A stretch of 64,000 nucleotides of DNA from Chloroflexota bacterium (GCA_022825895.1 JAJDVX010000010.1:124001-188000); one strand, 5' to 3'; shown: positions 16,058-25,677, counted from the stretch's first letter. Notes: generated by a model not told the origin, from the letters alone. Numbers and translations: made by a program.

Positions 16058-17125
16058 ATGGGCAGCACGCTGAGAGCCGGCGTCGTGGGGCTGACGGGAA
16101 TCGGCGCCCGCGCACCGATTCCGGCCGCCAAACCTGGCTGGGGCATCACCATGCCGCACTCGCACGCCTCGGCGTATCACTTCGTCGAGGACACGGAACT
16201 GGTCGCCGTCTGCGACCTGCGGCAGGAGGCGATCGACGAATTCGACGCCAACTGGCGCTCCCACGTCTCGGAAGTCAATTCCTACACCGACTACCGCCAA
16301 ATGCTGGACCGGGAAAACCTGGACCTCATCAGCGTGGTCACCAGCGACCACGTCCATACCCAGATCGTGATCGACGCGGCCGAGGCCGGCGTCAAGGGCA
16401 TCGTCTGCGAAAAGCCCATCGCCACCACGCTGGCCGACGCCGACCGCATCATTGACGCCGTGGAACGGGCCGGCATCCCGATGCTGGTGGATCACACCTA
16501 CCGCTGGTGGTTTCCGTGGGCCGACGTCGGCAAGTTGATCGACGACGGCGCCATCGGCGACGTGGTGCGGATCATGTGCAACCAGGGCGGTCCCCGAGCC
16601 ATGTTGTTCCGCAACGGAACCCACGTATGCGACACGATTAACTGGTTCTCCACCGGCAACCCGACCGCCGTCTACGCCGTGGCCGAGAAGGGCTTCGAGG
16701 ACTATGGCCCCCGCTACGCCAGCGACGGCGGCCACGACCCGGACACCGATCCCGCCCTCAGCATCATGATCGAGTACGACAACGACGTGCGCGCGTTCTG
16801 GAATGCCTGCAAGACCATGCCCGGGCGCTACATCGGCCCCTTCGACATTTGGGGCACCAAGGGCCGCATCCACCTCACGAACGACTACGCCGTGCTCTAC
16901 GACGACCCGGACGAGGGCCTCCGCGGCCGCGCGATCACGCCCACCCACTACACCCAGGGCCACATCGCCGGGCTCGTAACGGAGCTTGTGGGCCTGATTC
17001 GCGATGGCGGCGAGCCCAGCTGCGACGGTCGGCAGGCGCGTCAGGCCCTGGAGGTTCTCCTGGCCGCCCTGCAATCGCAGGCCGGCGGAAACGTCCGCAT
17101 TCAGCTACCGATCGTGGACGCCTGA
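16058..17125 (+). CDS. Gfo/Idh/MocA family oxidoreductase
   Basis: Third consecutive Gfo/Idh enzyme, 355 residues, ATG 16058 behind a strong GGGGAGGG ribosome site. GVVGLTGIGARAP is the glycine loop, VCEKPIATT carries the catalytic lysine, and GTHVCDTINWF lies at the usual active-site helix. The start region includes an insertion (IPAAKPGWGITMPHSHA) that brings two extra histidines near the cofactor pocket, a variant seen in some members of the family. Operon position suggests it works with the two preceding enzymes, each perhaps acting on a different carbon of one compound. Confidence 0.9.
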   Translation: MGSTLRAGVVGLTGIGARAPIPAAKPGWGITMPHSHASAYHFVEDTELVAVCDLRQEAIDEFDANWRSHVSEVNSYTDYRQMLDRENLDLISVVTSDHVHTQIVIDAAEAGVKGIVCEKPIATTLADADRIIDAVERAGIPMLVDHTYRWWFPWADVGKLIDDGAIGDVVRIMCNQGGPRAMLFRNGTHVCDTINWFSTGNPTAVYAVAEKGFEDYGPRYASDGGHDPDTDPALSIMIEYDNDVRAFWNACKTMPGRYIGPFDIWGTKGRIHLTNDYAVLYDDPDEGLRGRAITPTHYTQGHIAGLVTELVGLIRDGGEPSCDGRQARQALEVLLAALQSQAGGNVRIQLPIVDA

Positions 17126-17154
17126 CTGAGTGGGCGGCGTAGCATTGCGGTGGC

Positions 17155-18321
17155 ATGACACTTCAGGGGGGCGCGGGCGTGTATGACGTAGTCGTCATCG
17201 GCGCGGGCGTCATGGGCAGCGCCACCGCCTACTGGCTCAGCCGGGCCGGCAAACGCGTGGCCCTGCTCGAACAGTTCAGCCCCGCCCACGTGCGCGCGTC
17301 GTCCGCCGACGAGTCCCGCACCATCAGGTACCAGTACCGCGGCCAGGCGGCCTACACCCGAATGGTCGCCGGCGCCGTGGAACTCTGGAAGGAGTTCGAC
17401 CGCCGGTCGGGCACGAACTACTACCAGGAGACCGGGACGCTCACCCTGCAGACCCGGCCGGACTTCGAACCGCTGCGCGACGGCTACCAGGGTCTCTGCG
17501 ACCTGGGCTACGAGCCGCGTTGGCTGGAGACCCGGGACATTCGCCGGGAGTTTCCGCAGTTCGCCAACGTGGACTCCGGCTACATCATGGAGGGGGTTGG
17601 CGGATACATAACCGCGGGACCGGCGACTCGCGCGCTGGCCGATGCAGCCGCCGAGCAGGGCGCGGACGTATGCACGGGGGCTGAAGCTGTCGCGCTGAAT
17701 GAATCCGGCGGCCGCGTCACGTCTGTGGCGACAAGCGACGGACGCGCCTTCGAAGGCGAAGTCGTCGTCGTCACGGCCGGACCGTGGACCGCTCGCCTGC
17801 TGCCGGAACTCCCGGTCCGCGTGCAACCGACCGCCGCTCGCCTGCACTACCTGAGGCCGGCGGACCCGGCGGCCTACGAGTCCCCGCGCCTCACGCCGTT
17901 CTCCGTCATGGATACGCAGTTCTACGGCTTTCCCGTGCACTGGCGCGGCTGCGTCAAGGTCGCCGACGACATGATTGGTGAGCCGTTCGACCCGGACCGT
18001 GACCGCGAGCATGAGGATCCCGTCGCGCTCGCCAAGCTACGAGACTTCCTGGGCCATCACTTGCCCGGCCTCCGCGACGCCGAAGTGATCTACAGCAAGA
18101 CCTGCACCTATTCGATGACCCCGGACTCGGACTTCATCATCGACCGCGTGCCGAACCTCGACAACGCGCTGGTGGCGGCCGGATTCTCAGGGCACGGCTT
18201 CAAATTCGGCATCCTGATCGGCCAGATCATGGCCGACCTGGCAACGCACGGCGCCACCCAATGGGACCTGAGCCGGTTCCGCCTCGACCGTGATCCGTCG
18301 GCGGTGAGCCAGCACTGGTAG
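17155..18321 (+). CDS. FAD-dependent oxidoreductase, monomeric sarcosine oxidase-like
   Basis: DAO-superfamily flavoenzyme of 388 residues. VIGAGVMGSATAYWL (from about residue 14) binds the FAD ADP moiety. The segment TCTYSMTPD places Cys317 where monomeric sarcosine oxidase and N-methyltryptophan oxidase bind FAD covalently (Cys315 in the Bacillus enzyme), and GFSGHGFKF is the conserved C-terminal flavin motif. The expected reaction is oxidative demethylation of an N-methyl amino acid, giving formaldehyde and H2O2, or oxidation of a related secondary amine. It follows three Gfo/Idh genes in the same direction and is convergent with the dipeptidase gene, 22 bases apart. Confidence 0.92.
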   Translation: MTLQGGAGVYDVVVIGAGVMGSATAYWLSRAGKRVALLEQFSPAHVRASSADESRTIRYQYRGQAAYTRMVAGAVELWKEFDRRSGTNYYQETGTLTLQTRPDFEPLRDGYQGLCDLGYEPRWLETRDIRREFPQFANVDSGYIMEGVGGYITAGPATRALADAAAEQGADVCTGAEAVALNESGGRVTSVATSDGRAFEGEVVVVTAGPWTARLLPELPVRVQPTAARLHYLRPADPAAYESPRLTPFSVMDTQFYGFPVHWRGCVKVADDMIGEPFDPDRDREHEDPVALAKLRDFLGHHLPGLRDAEVIYSKTCTYSMTPDSDFIIDRVPNLDNALVAAGFSGHGFKFGILIGQIMADLATHGATQWDLSRFRLDRDPSAVSQHW

Positions 18322-18343
18322 GAGGCCGGCTAAACGCTGGCGA

Positions 18344-19363
18344 TCAGTCGCGCCACACTTCGCCGAACAGCCTCAACCAGTTCCCGCCCAGGATCTTGAG
18401 AGCGTCGTCTTCGCCGTACCCGCGCCTCAGCAGGCCCTCGGCCACGTTCACGAACTCCAGCGGCCCGGCAAAGCCATGCAGGTGCCGGTACGGCTGCGGC
18501 ACGTCGCCGGATTTCAGGTACGGCTCGTGGCCGTGCGACGAACCGATCCAGGCAAACCACTCGCGGCTCTGCCCCATGCAGAAGTCGGTCCCAACGGCCA
18601 CCTGGTCCGGCCCCACCATGTCCACCAGGTAGTCGACCGCGTCCAGGTAGTCGTCCAGCGTGGACTCGTAGGCGTGGCGGTGGTGATTCGGGAAGGCGTT
18701 GGCGCCCACAATCCCGCCCTTGGCCGTCAGGGCGCGAATCGCCTCGTCCGTCTTGTTCCGGGGGTAGTCCGTCTGCGACCGCGCGTTGGCGTGCGTAAAC
18801 ACCACCGGCTGTTCCGAGTGCTCGATGGTATCCAGCACCGTGCGATCGCCCACGTGCGAGAGGTCGATCAGGATGCCCAGCTTGTTCATCTCGCGAATCG
18901 CGGCCAGGCCGATCACGCTCACGCCGTCGTCCGTCCGCTCCCAGCAGCCGTTCCCGAACAGGTTTCGCTCGTTGTACGTCAGCTGCACGATCCGCACGCC
19001 CAGGGCGTGAAAGAGCCGGAAACGCCGAACGTCGTTCTCCACCGGCGTCGCGTTCTGCCAGCCCAGGATGATGCCGGTCCGCCCCTCGGCCTTGGCCGCG
19101 TGGATGTCGGCCACCGTATGCACCGGTCGGATGTACTCGGAGAACTCCTCGAACCAGTGCAGCCACGTCGTCAGGTTGTCCAGGGTCTGCTGAAAGTTGT
19201 GCCAGATCGCCGAGGTGGCGTTGCAGGCCGTGACCCCGCCATCGCGCAGTTCGCGAAATATCTGTTCGGCGCCCCAGTTGCTGGTATCCAGGCCGTCGAT
19301 CACCACGGCCGACTCAAACAGGCGTCGAGCCGCCGCGCTGGGAACCCACTGCTCAGTTGCCAT
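18344..19363 (-). CDS. Peptidase M19 (membrane dipeptidase) family protein
   Basis: Renal-dipeptidase-like TIM-barrel protein of 339 residues, ATG 19363. Conserved pieces are GWQNATPVEND (bridging Glu), LIDLSHVGDRT and VVFTHANARS (zinc-binding histidines) and VAVGTDF (catalytic Asp). The N-terminal HxD metal site, normally DGHND, reads DGLDT (residues 22-26), so one zinc-binding His is absent. A subgroup of the family with GL-x-x-SNW in this place exists, and its substrate is unclear. No signal peptide is seen, so it is probably cytosolic. It may hydrolyse a dipeptide or lactone-like amide fed by the adjoining pathway, but activity is uncertain. Confidence 0.88.
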   Translation of the reverse strand: MATEQWVPSAAARRLFESAVVIDGLDTSNWGAEQIFRELRDGGVTACNATSAIWHNFQQTLDNLTTWLHWFEEFSEYIRPVHTVADIHAAKAEGRTGIILGWQNATPVENDVRRFRLFHALGVRIVQLTYNERNLFGNGCWERTDDGVSVIGLAAIREMNKLGILIDLSHVGDRTVLDTIEHSEQPVVFTHANARSQTDYPRNKTDEAIRALTAKGGIVGANAFPNHHRHAYESTLDDYLDAVDYLVDMVGPDQVAVGTDFCMGQSREWFAWIGSSHGHEPYLKSGDVPQPYRHLHGFAGPLEFVNVAEGLLRRGYGEDDALKILGGNWLRLFGEVWRD

Positions 19364-19748
19364 AGCCGCCTCCGCTGGGCTGACCCCAACGCTTCACGTT
19401 GCGCCCGCGAGCATAACCGGCGGCGGAGCCGTCATCGGCGCGGCCGGCGTAGTCGGCGAAGCGCCCTGGCCCTTCCGAGTGAATCTCCTGCGCAAGCCGC
19501 CGGCTGCCTACCGACTCGGTCGCTCGAACGCCGGGCCGTTCGCGGTTATGCCGGCCAAACTTGCGCTCCAAATGGGGAAATAACTTGATAGAGAGACACT
19601 AAGATGATATAAAGGCACTGCACGAAAGGGTTCGGTCGGACGACTTGATGGCGCGACGTGCAATCGAGCAGCCGCACGCTTTCCAGTCACGACGGCAATC
19701 CCAGGGTGCTGATTCCCGTTGCATCGGCGGACGAGGAGGTTCGCGGAT
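19364..19748. other. clpB upstream region
   Basis: This 385-base gap contains the clpB promoter listed below and a leader of about 130 bases ending in GAGGAGG. The part nearest the dipeptidase gene (19364-19570) shows no gene or structure I can support. Confidence 0.6.
19584..19613 (+). promoter_or_regulatory. clpB promoter with a HAIR-like inverted repeat
   Basis: TTGATA (19585-19590), 17 bases, then TATAAA (19608-19613), with TG one base before the -10 (extended -10). This is a near-consensus sigma-A promoter. Overlapping it, CTTGATA and ACTAAG at 19584-19603 form an imperfect inverted repeat resembling the HAIR operator bound by HspR, which controls clpB in several Gram-positive lineages. 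The operator match is partial and speculative; the promoter is good. Confidence 0.7.
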
Positions 19749-22343
19749 ATGGCGTTTGACATAAACCGATTCACGGAGCGATCCCAGCAGGCCATCAGCC
19801 AGGCCGCAAACCTGTCGGCCGAGCACGGGCATGCCCAAATCCGCCCCGAGCACCTGCTGGCCGCCTTGCTGGCCGATGCCGAAGGCATCGCCGTAACGGC
19901 GCTTGAGCGTTCGGGAGCGTCCCCGCGGGACCTGGGGTCAATGACCGAGGCCGCGTTGCAGCGGATTCCGCGGGTGAGCGGCGACGCAGCCTCGCCACAG
20001 TTGGCGCCGGCCGCGCGGGAAGTTCTGGTCCGCAGCCACGACGAACTCACGTCCTTCGGGGACGAATACGTCTCCACCGAGCACCTGCTGCTGGCCCTGC
20101 TTGAACACGGAGACCAAGCGTCTCGTCTCCTGCGGGACGCCGGGATCACGCGCGAGACTCTCCTCGCGGCGCTGCGCGAAGTACGCGGCGCGCAGCGCGT
20201 AACCTCACAGTCTCCGGAAGCCTCGTTCGACGCGCTGGGCAAGTACGCCGTCGATCTCACCGACCTGGCCGACCGCGGCAAGCTGGACCCGGTCATCGGG
20301 CGCGACGAGGAAATCCGGCGCGTCATCCAAATCCTCAGCCGCCGCACCAAGAACAATCCCGTCCTGCTGGGCGAACCCGGCGTGGGTAAGACGGCCATCG
20401 TCGAAGGCCTGGCCCAGCGGATCGTCCGCGGCGACGTCCCCGAAGGACTCAAGGAGAAGCGGGTCCTCGCGCTCGACTTCGGGGCCATGCTGGCCGGCGC
20501 CAAATACCGGGGTGAGTTCGAGGAGCGCCTGAAGGCGGTCCTCCAGGAGATCACGGCAGCTGAAGGCGAAATCGTGCCCTTCATCGACGAACTCCACACG
20601 GTCGTGGGAGCGGGAGCGGCCGAAGGCGCCATGGATGCGGCCAACATGCTCAAGCCCATGCTGGCGCGCGGCGAATTGCACGCCGTCGGCGCCACCACCC
20701 TCAACGAATACCGCAAGCACGTGGAGTCCGACGCCGCCCTGGAACGGCGCTTTCAGCCGGTCCTCGTGGACGAGCCGTCGGTCGAGGACACCATCTCGAT
20801 CCTGCGCGGACTGCGCGACCGCTACGAAACCCACCACCAGGTGCAGATTCGCGACAGCGCCCTGATTGCCGCCGCGACCCTGGCGCATCGCTACATTTCC
20901 GACCGCCAGCTGCCCGACAAGGCCATCGACGCCGTCGACGAGGCCGCCAGCCGGCTGCGCATGGAGCTCACGTCGGCGCCGGCTGAACTCGATGAACTCA
21001 ACCGCAAGGTCGTGCAGCTCGAGATCGAGCGCGAGGGTCTGCGTAAGGAAGAGGACGACGCTTCCCACGAGCGTTTGGCCGCGCTGGAATCGGAGTTGGC
21101 AACCCTGCGGGAAGACCAGCGGTCCTTGCAGGCTCGCTGGGACCGTGAACTGGCCGCCGCTGACGGGATCGCCGATCAGAAGCGCCGCCTGGACGAGCTG
21201 CAGACCGAGCTCGAGCGGGCCACCCGCGAGATGGATCTCGAGACCGCGGCGAGAATTCGCTACGGCGAGCTGCGCGAGGCCCGGCAGGCGCTGTCTGAGG
21301 CCGAGTCCGCGATTGCCAGCGGCAAGCGCCTCGTCCGGCAGGACGTCGACGAAGAAGACATCGCCGACGTCGTCGCCTTGTGGACCGGCATCCCGGTCAA
21401 CAAGCTGCTGGAAGGCGACGCGCGCAAGCTGCTGCAACTCGAAGATCGCCTGCACGCGCGTGTCGTCGGCCAGGACGACGCCGTGCATGCCGTGTCCACG
21501 GCCGTGCGGCGCGCCCGAGCCGGCTTGCAGGACCCGAACCGTCCGCTGGGCTCGTTGCTGTTCCTTGGACCCACCGGCGTCGGCAAGACCGAACTGGCCC
21601 GCGCGCTCGCGGAGCAGCTGTTCGACGACGAACAGGCGCTGATCCGCCTTGACATGAGCGAGTACATGGAGCGGCACACCGTCAGCCGCATGATCGGCGC
21701 GCCGCCCGGCTACGTGGGCTATGACGAAGCGGGTCAGCTGACCGAAGCCGTGCGCCGCCACCCGTACAGCGTCGTGCTCTTCGACGAGGTCGAAAAGGCG
21801 CACCCGGATGTCCTCAACGCCTTGCTGCAAATCCTCGACGACGGACGCCTGACCGACGGCCACGGCCGCCTGGTCGACTTCCGGAACGTCGTGGTCATCC
21901 TGACCAGCAACATCGGCAGCGCTGCAATCATGGACGCCCTTGCGGTCCGGCCCGACGATGCCGGCGCCCAGGCCCTGGCCGCCGCCCGCGGGCACTTCCG
22001 GCCCGAGTTGTTGAACCGCCTGGACGACATCGTGGTCTTTCAGCCACTCACCCGCGAGCAGCTACGGGAAATCGTCGGTCTGCGTGTCGCGGAGGTCAAC
22101 CGGCGGCTGGCCGACCGGGGAATCGAACTCGACCTGGCGCCCGCGGCGCTGGACCTGCTGGCCGAGCAGGGCTACGACCCCGCATACGGGGCCCGCCCCC
22201 TCCGCCGCGCAATTCAGCGAACCCTCCTGGACGCCCTGTCTGACCGCCTTCTGCAAGGCGACATCACCGACGGCGATCGAATTGCGGTGAACGTCAAGGA
22301 CGGCTGCCTGAGCTTCGGAGGCGCTGGGCGGTTGGCGGCATAG
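19749..22343 (+). CDS. clpB: ATP-dependent chaperone ClpB
   Basis: Disaggregase of 864 residues, the usual ClpB length. ATG 19749 is chosen because GAGGAGG lies 10 bases upstream and [17 protein letters not shown] matches family starts. Domains in order: Clp N-domain repeats, first AAA+ module with Walker A GEPGVGKT, a coiled-coil middle domain (about residues 410-530) that separates ClpB from ClpC/ClpA, and a second AAA+ module with Walker [12 protein letters not shown]. There is no ClpP-binding IGF loop evident. It works with DnaK to resolubilise aggregated proteins. Monocistronic, with its own promoter and a hairpin terminator. Confidence 0.97.
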   Translation: MAFDINRFTERSQQAISQAANLSAEHGHAQIRPEHLLAALLADAEGIAVTALERSGASPRDLGSMTEAALQRIPRVSGDAASPQLAPAAREVLVRSHDELTSFGDEYVSTEHLLLALLEHGDQASRLLRDAGITRETLLAALREVRGAQRVTSQSPEASFDALGKYAVDLTDLADRGKLDPVIGRDEEIRRVIQILSRRTKNNPVLLGEPGVGKTAIVEGLAQRIVRGDVPEGLKEKRVLALDFGAMLAGAKYRGEFEERLKAVLQEITAAEGEIVPFIDELHTVVGAGAAEGAMDAANMLKPMLARGELHAVGATTLNEYRKHVESDAALERRFQPVLVDEPSVEDTISILRGLRDRYETHHQVQIRDSALIAAATLAHRYISDRQLPDKAIDAVDEAASRLRMELTSAPAELDELNRKVVQLEIEREGLRKEEDDASHERLAALESELATLREDQRSLQARWDRELAAADGIADQKRRLDELQTELERATREMDLETAARIRYGELREARQALSEAESAIASGKRLVRQDVDEEDIADVVALWTGIPVNKLLEGDARKLLQLEDRLHARVVGQDDAVHAVSTAVRRARAGLQDPNRPLGSLLFLGPTGVGKTELARALAEQLFDDEQALIRLDMSEYMERHTVSRMIGAPPGYVGYDEAGQLTEAVRRHPYSVVLFDEVEKAHPDVLNALLQILDDGRLTDGHGRLVDFRNVVVILTSNIGSAAIMDALAVRPDDAGAQALAAARGHFRPELLNRLDDIVVFQPLTREQLREIVGLRVAEVNRRLADRGIELDLAPAALDLLAEQGYDPAYGARPLRRAIQRTLLDALSDRLLQGDITDGDRIAVNVKDGCLSFGGAGRLAA

Positions 22344-22349
22344 GCGCGA

Positions 22350-22374
22350 AAGCCCGCCTCTTGGAGGCGGGCTT
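22350..22374 (+). terminator. clpB terminator hairpin
   Basis: AAGCCCGCCTC, TTG loop, GAGGCGGGCTT forms a perfect 11-bp stem starting 6 bases after the clpB stop. It lacks a T run, so termination may be weak or Rho-assisted. Confidence 0.65.
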
Positions 22375-22494
22375 CCGGCTGCGTCACCGCGCTCGGCGTA
22401 TTGAAGCTGCGCGGGTCCGCGGGCGTAGGGCGCCTCCTAGTATGCTTCGTAACTGAACATACGAGACCGACTCCCACGCGAAGGTGACCTCGAT

Positions 22495-23520
22495 ATGGCG
22501 GACGACTGGCAGGAACTCCGGGTTTCGAACGACGCGTTGGACGATCCGCCCGAACTGCGCGCCCGGATGGACACCGAGGGCTATGTCTTCATCAAGGGCC
22601 TGTTCAACCCTGACGACATGCTGTCGCTGCGGCGCGCGATGACCGAGAGGCTGCAGGAGCATGGCTGGCTGCGGGCCGGCACCGATCCACTCGACGGAAT
22701 CGCCGTCATCGAGGCCCAGTGCACCGAGGGCGACACGGCCTACACCGACGTGTATCACCAGGTCTACAGGCTGGAGGAGTTCCACCGGTCCGGGCACTGG
22801 CCGGTGATCCTGGACGCGATGGGCAAGATCATCGACGCGCCCGTGCTGCCCCACCCCATGAAGATCGCGCGCATCTGGTTCCCCCAGTACACCGACCACA
22901 CCACCCCGGCCCACCAGGACTTCGTGCACTTCCAGGGCACCTTCGACACCTACACCTGCTGGGCGCCCGTGGGCGACTGCCCCGAAGAGCTTGGCGGTTT
23001 GGCCGTTGTGCCCGGCACCCACAAGGTCGGTAAGGTCGTCGACCACCACTTCTCCTTGGGCGCCGGCTCGCTCGTCGTGGACGAGGAAGCGCAGCAAGGC
23101 ATCTGGCGCTCGACCAATTACGAGATCGGCGACGCCCTCTTGTTCCACAGTCTCACGGTCCACAAGGCCTTGCCCAACGTCACCGACGACCGCATGCGAA
23201 TCTCGCTGGACAATCGCTACCAGTCCATCCACGAGCCGATCGCGGAGCACATGCTCACGCCCCACCTGTCGCAGGACAACGCCTACGACTGGGACGACGT
23301 CTACGCCGACTGGACCGACGACGCGCTGAAGTACTACTGGACCGGCCGCGACCAGGCCACCGTGCCTCGCGACCTCAGCTACGGCGAGCGCGGGTTTGCG
23401 GAAGCCGTGGAGCGTGCCGCCCAGGGCGACCCGGCCGCGCGGCTCCACCTCGAGCGCATCGTGCGCCGCGACCCCACCTCCGACAACGCGCGCAAGGCCG
23501 CCGCGGCGCTGTCGGCCTGA
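22495..23520 (+). CDS. Phytanoyl-CoA dioxygenase (PhyH) family protein
   Basis: Fe(II)/2-oxoglutarate-dependent oxygenase of 341 residues, ATG 22495 behind GAAGGTGA. The metal triad is visible as His140 and Asp142 (AHQDF) and His223 (TVHKALPN); Arg235 in DDRMRIS is the probable 2-oxoglutarate anchor. The double-stranded beta-helix core spans roughly residues 25-245. The C-terminal portion (about 255-341) is Asp/Trp-rich and not recognised. These enzymes hydroxylate diverse small molecules and are often expanded in marine Chloroflexota. The gene stands alone between clpB and a convergent gene, so no substrate hint is available. Confidence 0.9.
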   Translation: MADDWQELRVSNDALDDPPELRARMDTEGYVFIKGLFNPDDMLSLRRAMTERLQEHGWLRAGTDPLDGIAVIEAQCTEGDTAYTDVYHQVYRLEEFHRSGHWPVILDAMGKIIDAPVLPHPMKIARIWFPQYTDHTTPAHQDFVHFQGTFDTYTCWAPVGDCPEELGGLAVVPGTHKVGKVVDHHFSLGAGSLVVDEEAQQGIWRSTNYEIGDALLFHSLTVHKALPNVTDDRMRISLDNRYQSIHEPIAEHMLTPHLSQDNAYDWDDVYADWTDDALKYYWTGRDQATVPRDLSYGERGFAEAVERAAQGDPAARLHLERIVRRDPTSDNARKAAAALSA

Positions 23521-23593
23521 GATTCTCGGTACGGCCCGCGTGTCGCGAGGCCATCCGACGTTTTGCCGCCAACCGCGGCCCTGGCCTCTGCCG

Positions 23594-25192
23594 CTAGCCC
23601 TGGGGCCCGGCCTCGGGTTGCCGGTTGGAGACTCGCCTCGCGGCCGGCGCGGGGGACGGTGAGCCGGATTCCCCTCCCACGCGCTCAACGACGACGCCCT
23701 GGTAGTAGTGCGTGAGAATCTGGTCGAACGAATACCCGTCCTTGGCCAGACCCTGAGCGCCCCACTGGCTCATGCCGACGCCGTGGCCAAAGCCCCGTCC
23801 GTTGACGACCAGGCGAGGCGGGAGACGGAACTCGACGACGTCCAGCGTTCCACGCACCAACTGCACGTCGGCCGGCGCCTGGTCGAATGCCAGGCTGCGG
23901 CGCCGCTGTTCCATCGAAAACCCGTCGGCTTGCAGCGCCGCCACCCGGCGTGAGGTTGGGTTCAGCAGCACCAGGCGCTCGGCGGGCACGGTCCGAAACT
24001 CGGCGAATGCGCTGGGCAGTCCCAGCGTGATTCGAATGGCGTCGCCGGACAGGGTCACCGCGCCTTGACTGCCCAGGAGTTCCACTTCTGCGGGCTGCCC
24101 GCTCTGGGCGCTGCGGACCACGCGAACCTCGCCGAGCTCCCCAAGAACTCCGCTTGCGGTCTTGAGCTCGGCCAACCGATGCAGCGGGATGGCTCGCGTC
24201 CAGCGGTAACCCGCGGCGCCCCAGCTGACGCTCAGGGCTTCCACGTCGCTGGGTGATGGCACCCCGCGCAGGTACGGCACGTCCCGCCCCCACACGTCCA
24301 CCGCGCTGGTGGTGTGATCGCCCATGTTCGAGGCGTAGTACGCGGCGATCAGATCGCCTTCGTACATCGCCACCACGCCCGACGTTTCTCGCACGGCCTG
24401 AATCGTCGAGGGGTACTCGCTCGCGACGCCGCCGTAGGCCTGGCAAAACTGCGAATCGCAGATGTCATAGTCGGCCGACGGATCCAGCTGCCGCAGGGCG
24501 TAATTGCGCGCGGCCACCGCCTGGGCCTTGAGCGCTTCGACTTCCCAGCTCGGCGGAATCTCGGACCCCACGACCGACGCCAGGTAGTCGGCCAGCCGCA
24601 GCTCATTCACCACCTGCGGGTCTCCGCCGCTCAGGTCCACGAGAACGCGCCCGCGATAGGGACGGTCGTTGATGGTGGTGATGTCAGCAAGATCGCGTGG
24701 CTGGATGTCGATCTGCTGCGGCAGCGGCGCCAGGAGCCGGCTGCCGATGTGCAGGCCGGCGCGCGGTGTGGCCAGGGCGGGAGCGACGCTGAATTCCGAG
24801 CGCAGCACCCGGCGGTCGCGGTGCTCGCGGCCATCCCAGCCATACGGGCCGAGCAACAGCTGCCCGTCCGGCCGTGATCCATTGGGTGTGCGGACCGCCA
24901 GCGCGTCCAATATCGGCGTTTCTTCAAGGTCCGGAAGCCGCAGGTAGCGCAAGGCCCAGCCGACCGTCATCGCCGAGGGCTCCGCCGGCAGAGGTTGCGC
25001 GTCCACCTGCACCGTCGCCGTCGGCGGCGGGACGAGCCGCAGCGCGCCGGGCGACACTGTTAGTTGAACCCGGATGGTCTCCGGCAAAGTTGGCGCGGCG
25101 GCGGACGGATGCGGGCCGACCACGAACACGACCGCCAGTGCCAGCGCAACACAAACGGCCCGCCCGGCTGGAAGGCCGGGCGGGCCGTGCAA
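23594..25192 (-). CDS. SpoIID/LytB domain-containing secreted protein
   Basis: SpoIID-type protein of about 532 residues. Hallmarks are VVGSEIPPSWEVEALKAQAV, NYALRQ, and the C-terminal NGRGFGHGVGMSQWGAQG followed by ILTHYYQG. SpoIID enzymes cleave glycans stripped of stem peptides; this length and a lack of sporulation genes suggest a cell-wall remodelling role. The start is uncertain. The frame is open back to 25330, overlapping tatA, but TTG at 25192 gives a believable signal peptide (RAVCVALALAVVFVV, then PSAAAP). That start falls within the hairpin that looks like the tatA terminator. Same strand as tatA, dacF and pyrE. Confidence 0.85.
   Translation of the reverse strand: MHGPPGLPAGRAVCVALALAVVFVVGPHPSAAAPTLPETIRVQLTVSPGALRLVPPPTATVQVDAQPLPAEPSAMTVGWALRYLRLPDLEETPILDALAVRTPNGSRPDGQLLLGPYGWDGREHRDRRVLRSEFSVAPALATPRAGLHIGSRLLAPLPQQIDIQPRDLADITTINDRPYRGRVLVDLSGGDPQVVNELRLADYLASVVGSEIPPSWEVEALKAQAVAARNYALRQLDPSADYDICDSQFCQAYGGVASEYPSTIQAVRETSGVVAMYEGDLIAAYYASNMGDHTTSAVDVWGRDVPYLRGVPSPSDVEALSVSWGAAGYRWTRAIPLHRLAELKTASGVLGELGEVRVVRSAQSGQPAEVELLGSQGAVTLSGDAIRITLGLPSAFAEFRTVPAERLVLLNPTSRRVAALQADGFSMEQRRRSLAFDQAPADVQLVRGTLDVVEFRLPPRLVVNGRGFGHGVGMSQWGAQGLAKDGYSFDQILTHYYQGVVVERVGGESGSPSPAPAARRVSNRQPEAGPQG
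25155..25188 (-). terminator. Rho-independent terminator of tatA
   Basis: A perfect 14-bp stem (ACGGCCCGCCCGGC with its complement) and 6-base loop lies 11 bases after the tatA stop. On the minus strand it is followed by TTTGTG. It overlaps the most likely start of the SpoIID-like gene, so it may attenuate that gene. Confidence 0.75.
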
Positions 25193-25199
25193 CCAACGC

Positions 25200-25466
25200 C
25201 TAGTTGGTGGTTTCTTCTTTCTTGGCTGGAGGCGTTTCGGCGTCGGCAGCGGAGGCCGTGGCGCCTTCGGCAGCGGCGGTCTCGTCCTCGCCGTCACCGT
25301 CACCTTCGCCTTCGCCCTCTTCGTCCTCATTGCGCGCTTCTTCGCGGAATTCGCGCACGCTGGTGCCGAGCGCCCGGCCGATGCCGGCGATCCGGCCAGC
25401 GCCGAAGACGGCGATGACGATAAGCAGAATGATGATCAACTCGAACGGTCCAACGTTGAAGGGCAT
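25200..25466 (-). CDS. tatA: Twin-arginine translocase subunit TatA/TatE family
   Basis: Small protein of 88 residues with one N-terminal membrane helix (ELIIILLIVIAVF), the FGAGRI hinge and the amphipathic helix GIGRALGTSVREFREEAR. An acidic, Ala-rich tail (EDEEGEGEGDGDGED) follows, common in Chloroflexota. It forms the protein-conducting part of the Tat pathway, which the twin-arginine lipoproteins of this window would need. ATG 25466 is preceded by AAGAGGAGGG. The gene is followed by a strong hairpin. TatB versus TatA assignment cannot be settled from sequence, but the length fits TatA. tatC is not in the window. Confidence 0.9.
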   Translation of the reverse strand: MPFNVGPFELIIILLIVIAVFGAGRIAGIGRALGTSVREFREEARNEDEEGEGEGDGDGEDETAAAEGATASAADAETPPAKKEETTN

Positions 25467-25677
25467 GTCCCTCCTCTTTCTCGTGAGCGATTAGCCGCCG
25501 GGCAACCCGCGGACCTCGCCTGCGCTGTGCAGGCTGACGGACCACGACGATTCGAGGCACGGGACCGTCGGGTGTCCATTCACCCGCGGGTCCGGTTCCC
25601 GAAGCGGCGCACCGGTCACCGTAACGATACGCGATTGTGCCATTCCAACCACCGTCGCACGCACAATTCCGAGACAT

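Noticed and set aside
15071-17074. Minus-strand open frame of about 667 codons antisense to two Gfo/Idh genes
   Set aside because: The translation is Val/Gly/His-rich nonsense typical of antisense frames; the plus-strand genes have full family motifs.
20205-21995. Minus-strand open frame of about 600 codons within clpB
   Set aside because: Antisense shadow of clpB without recognisable motifs.
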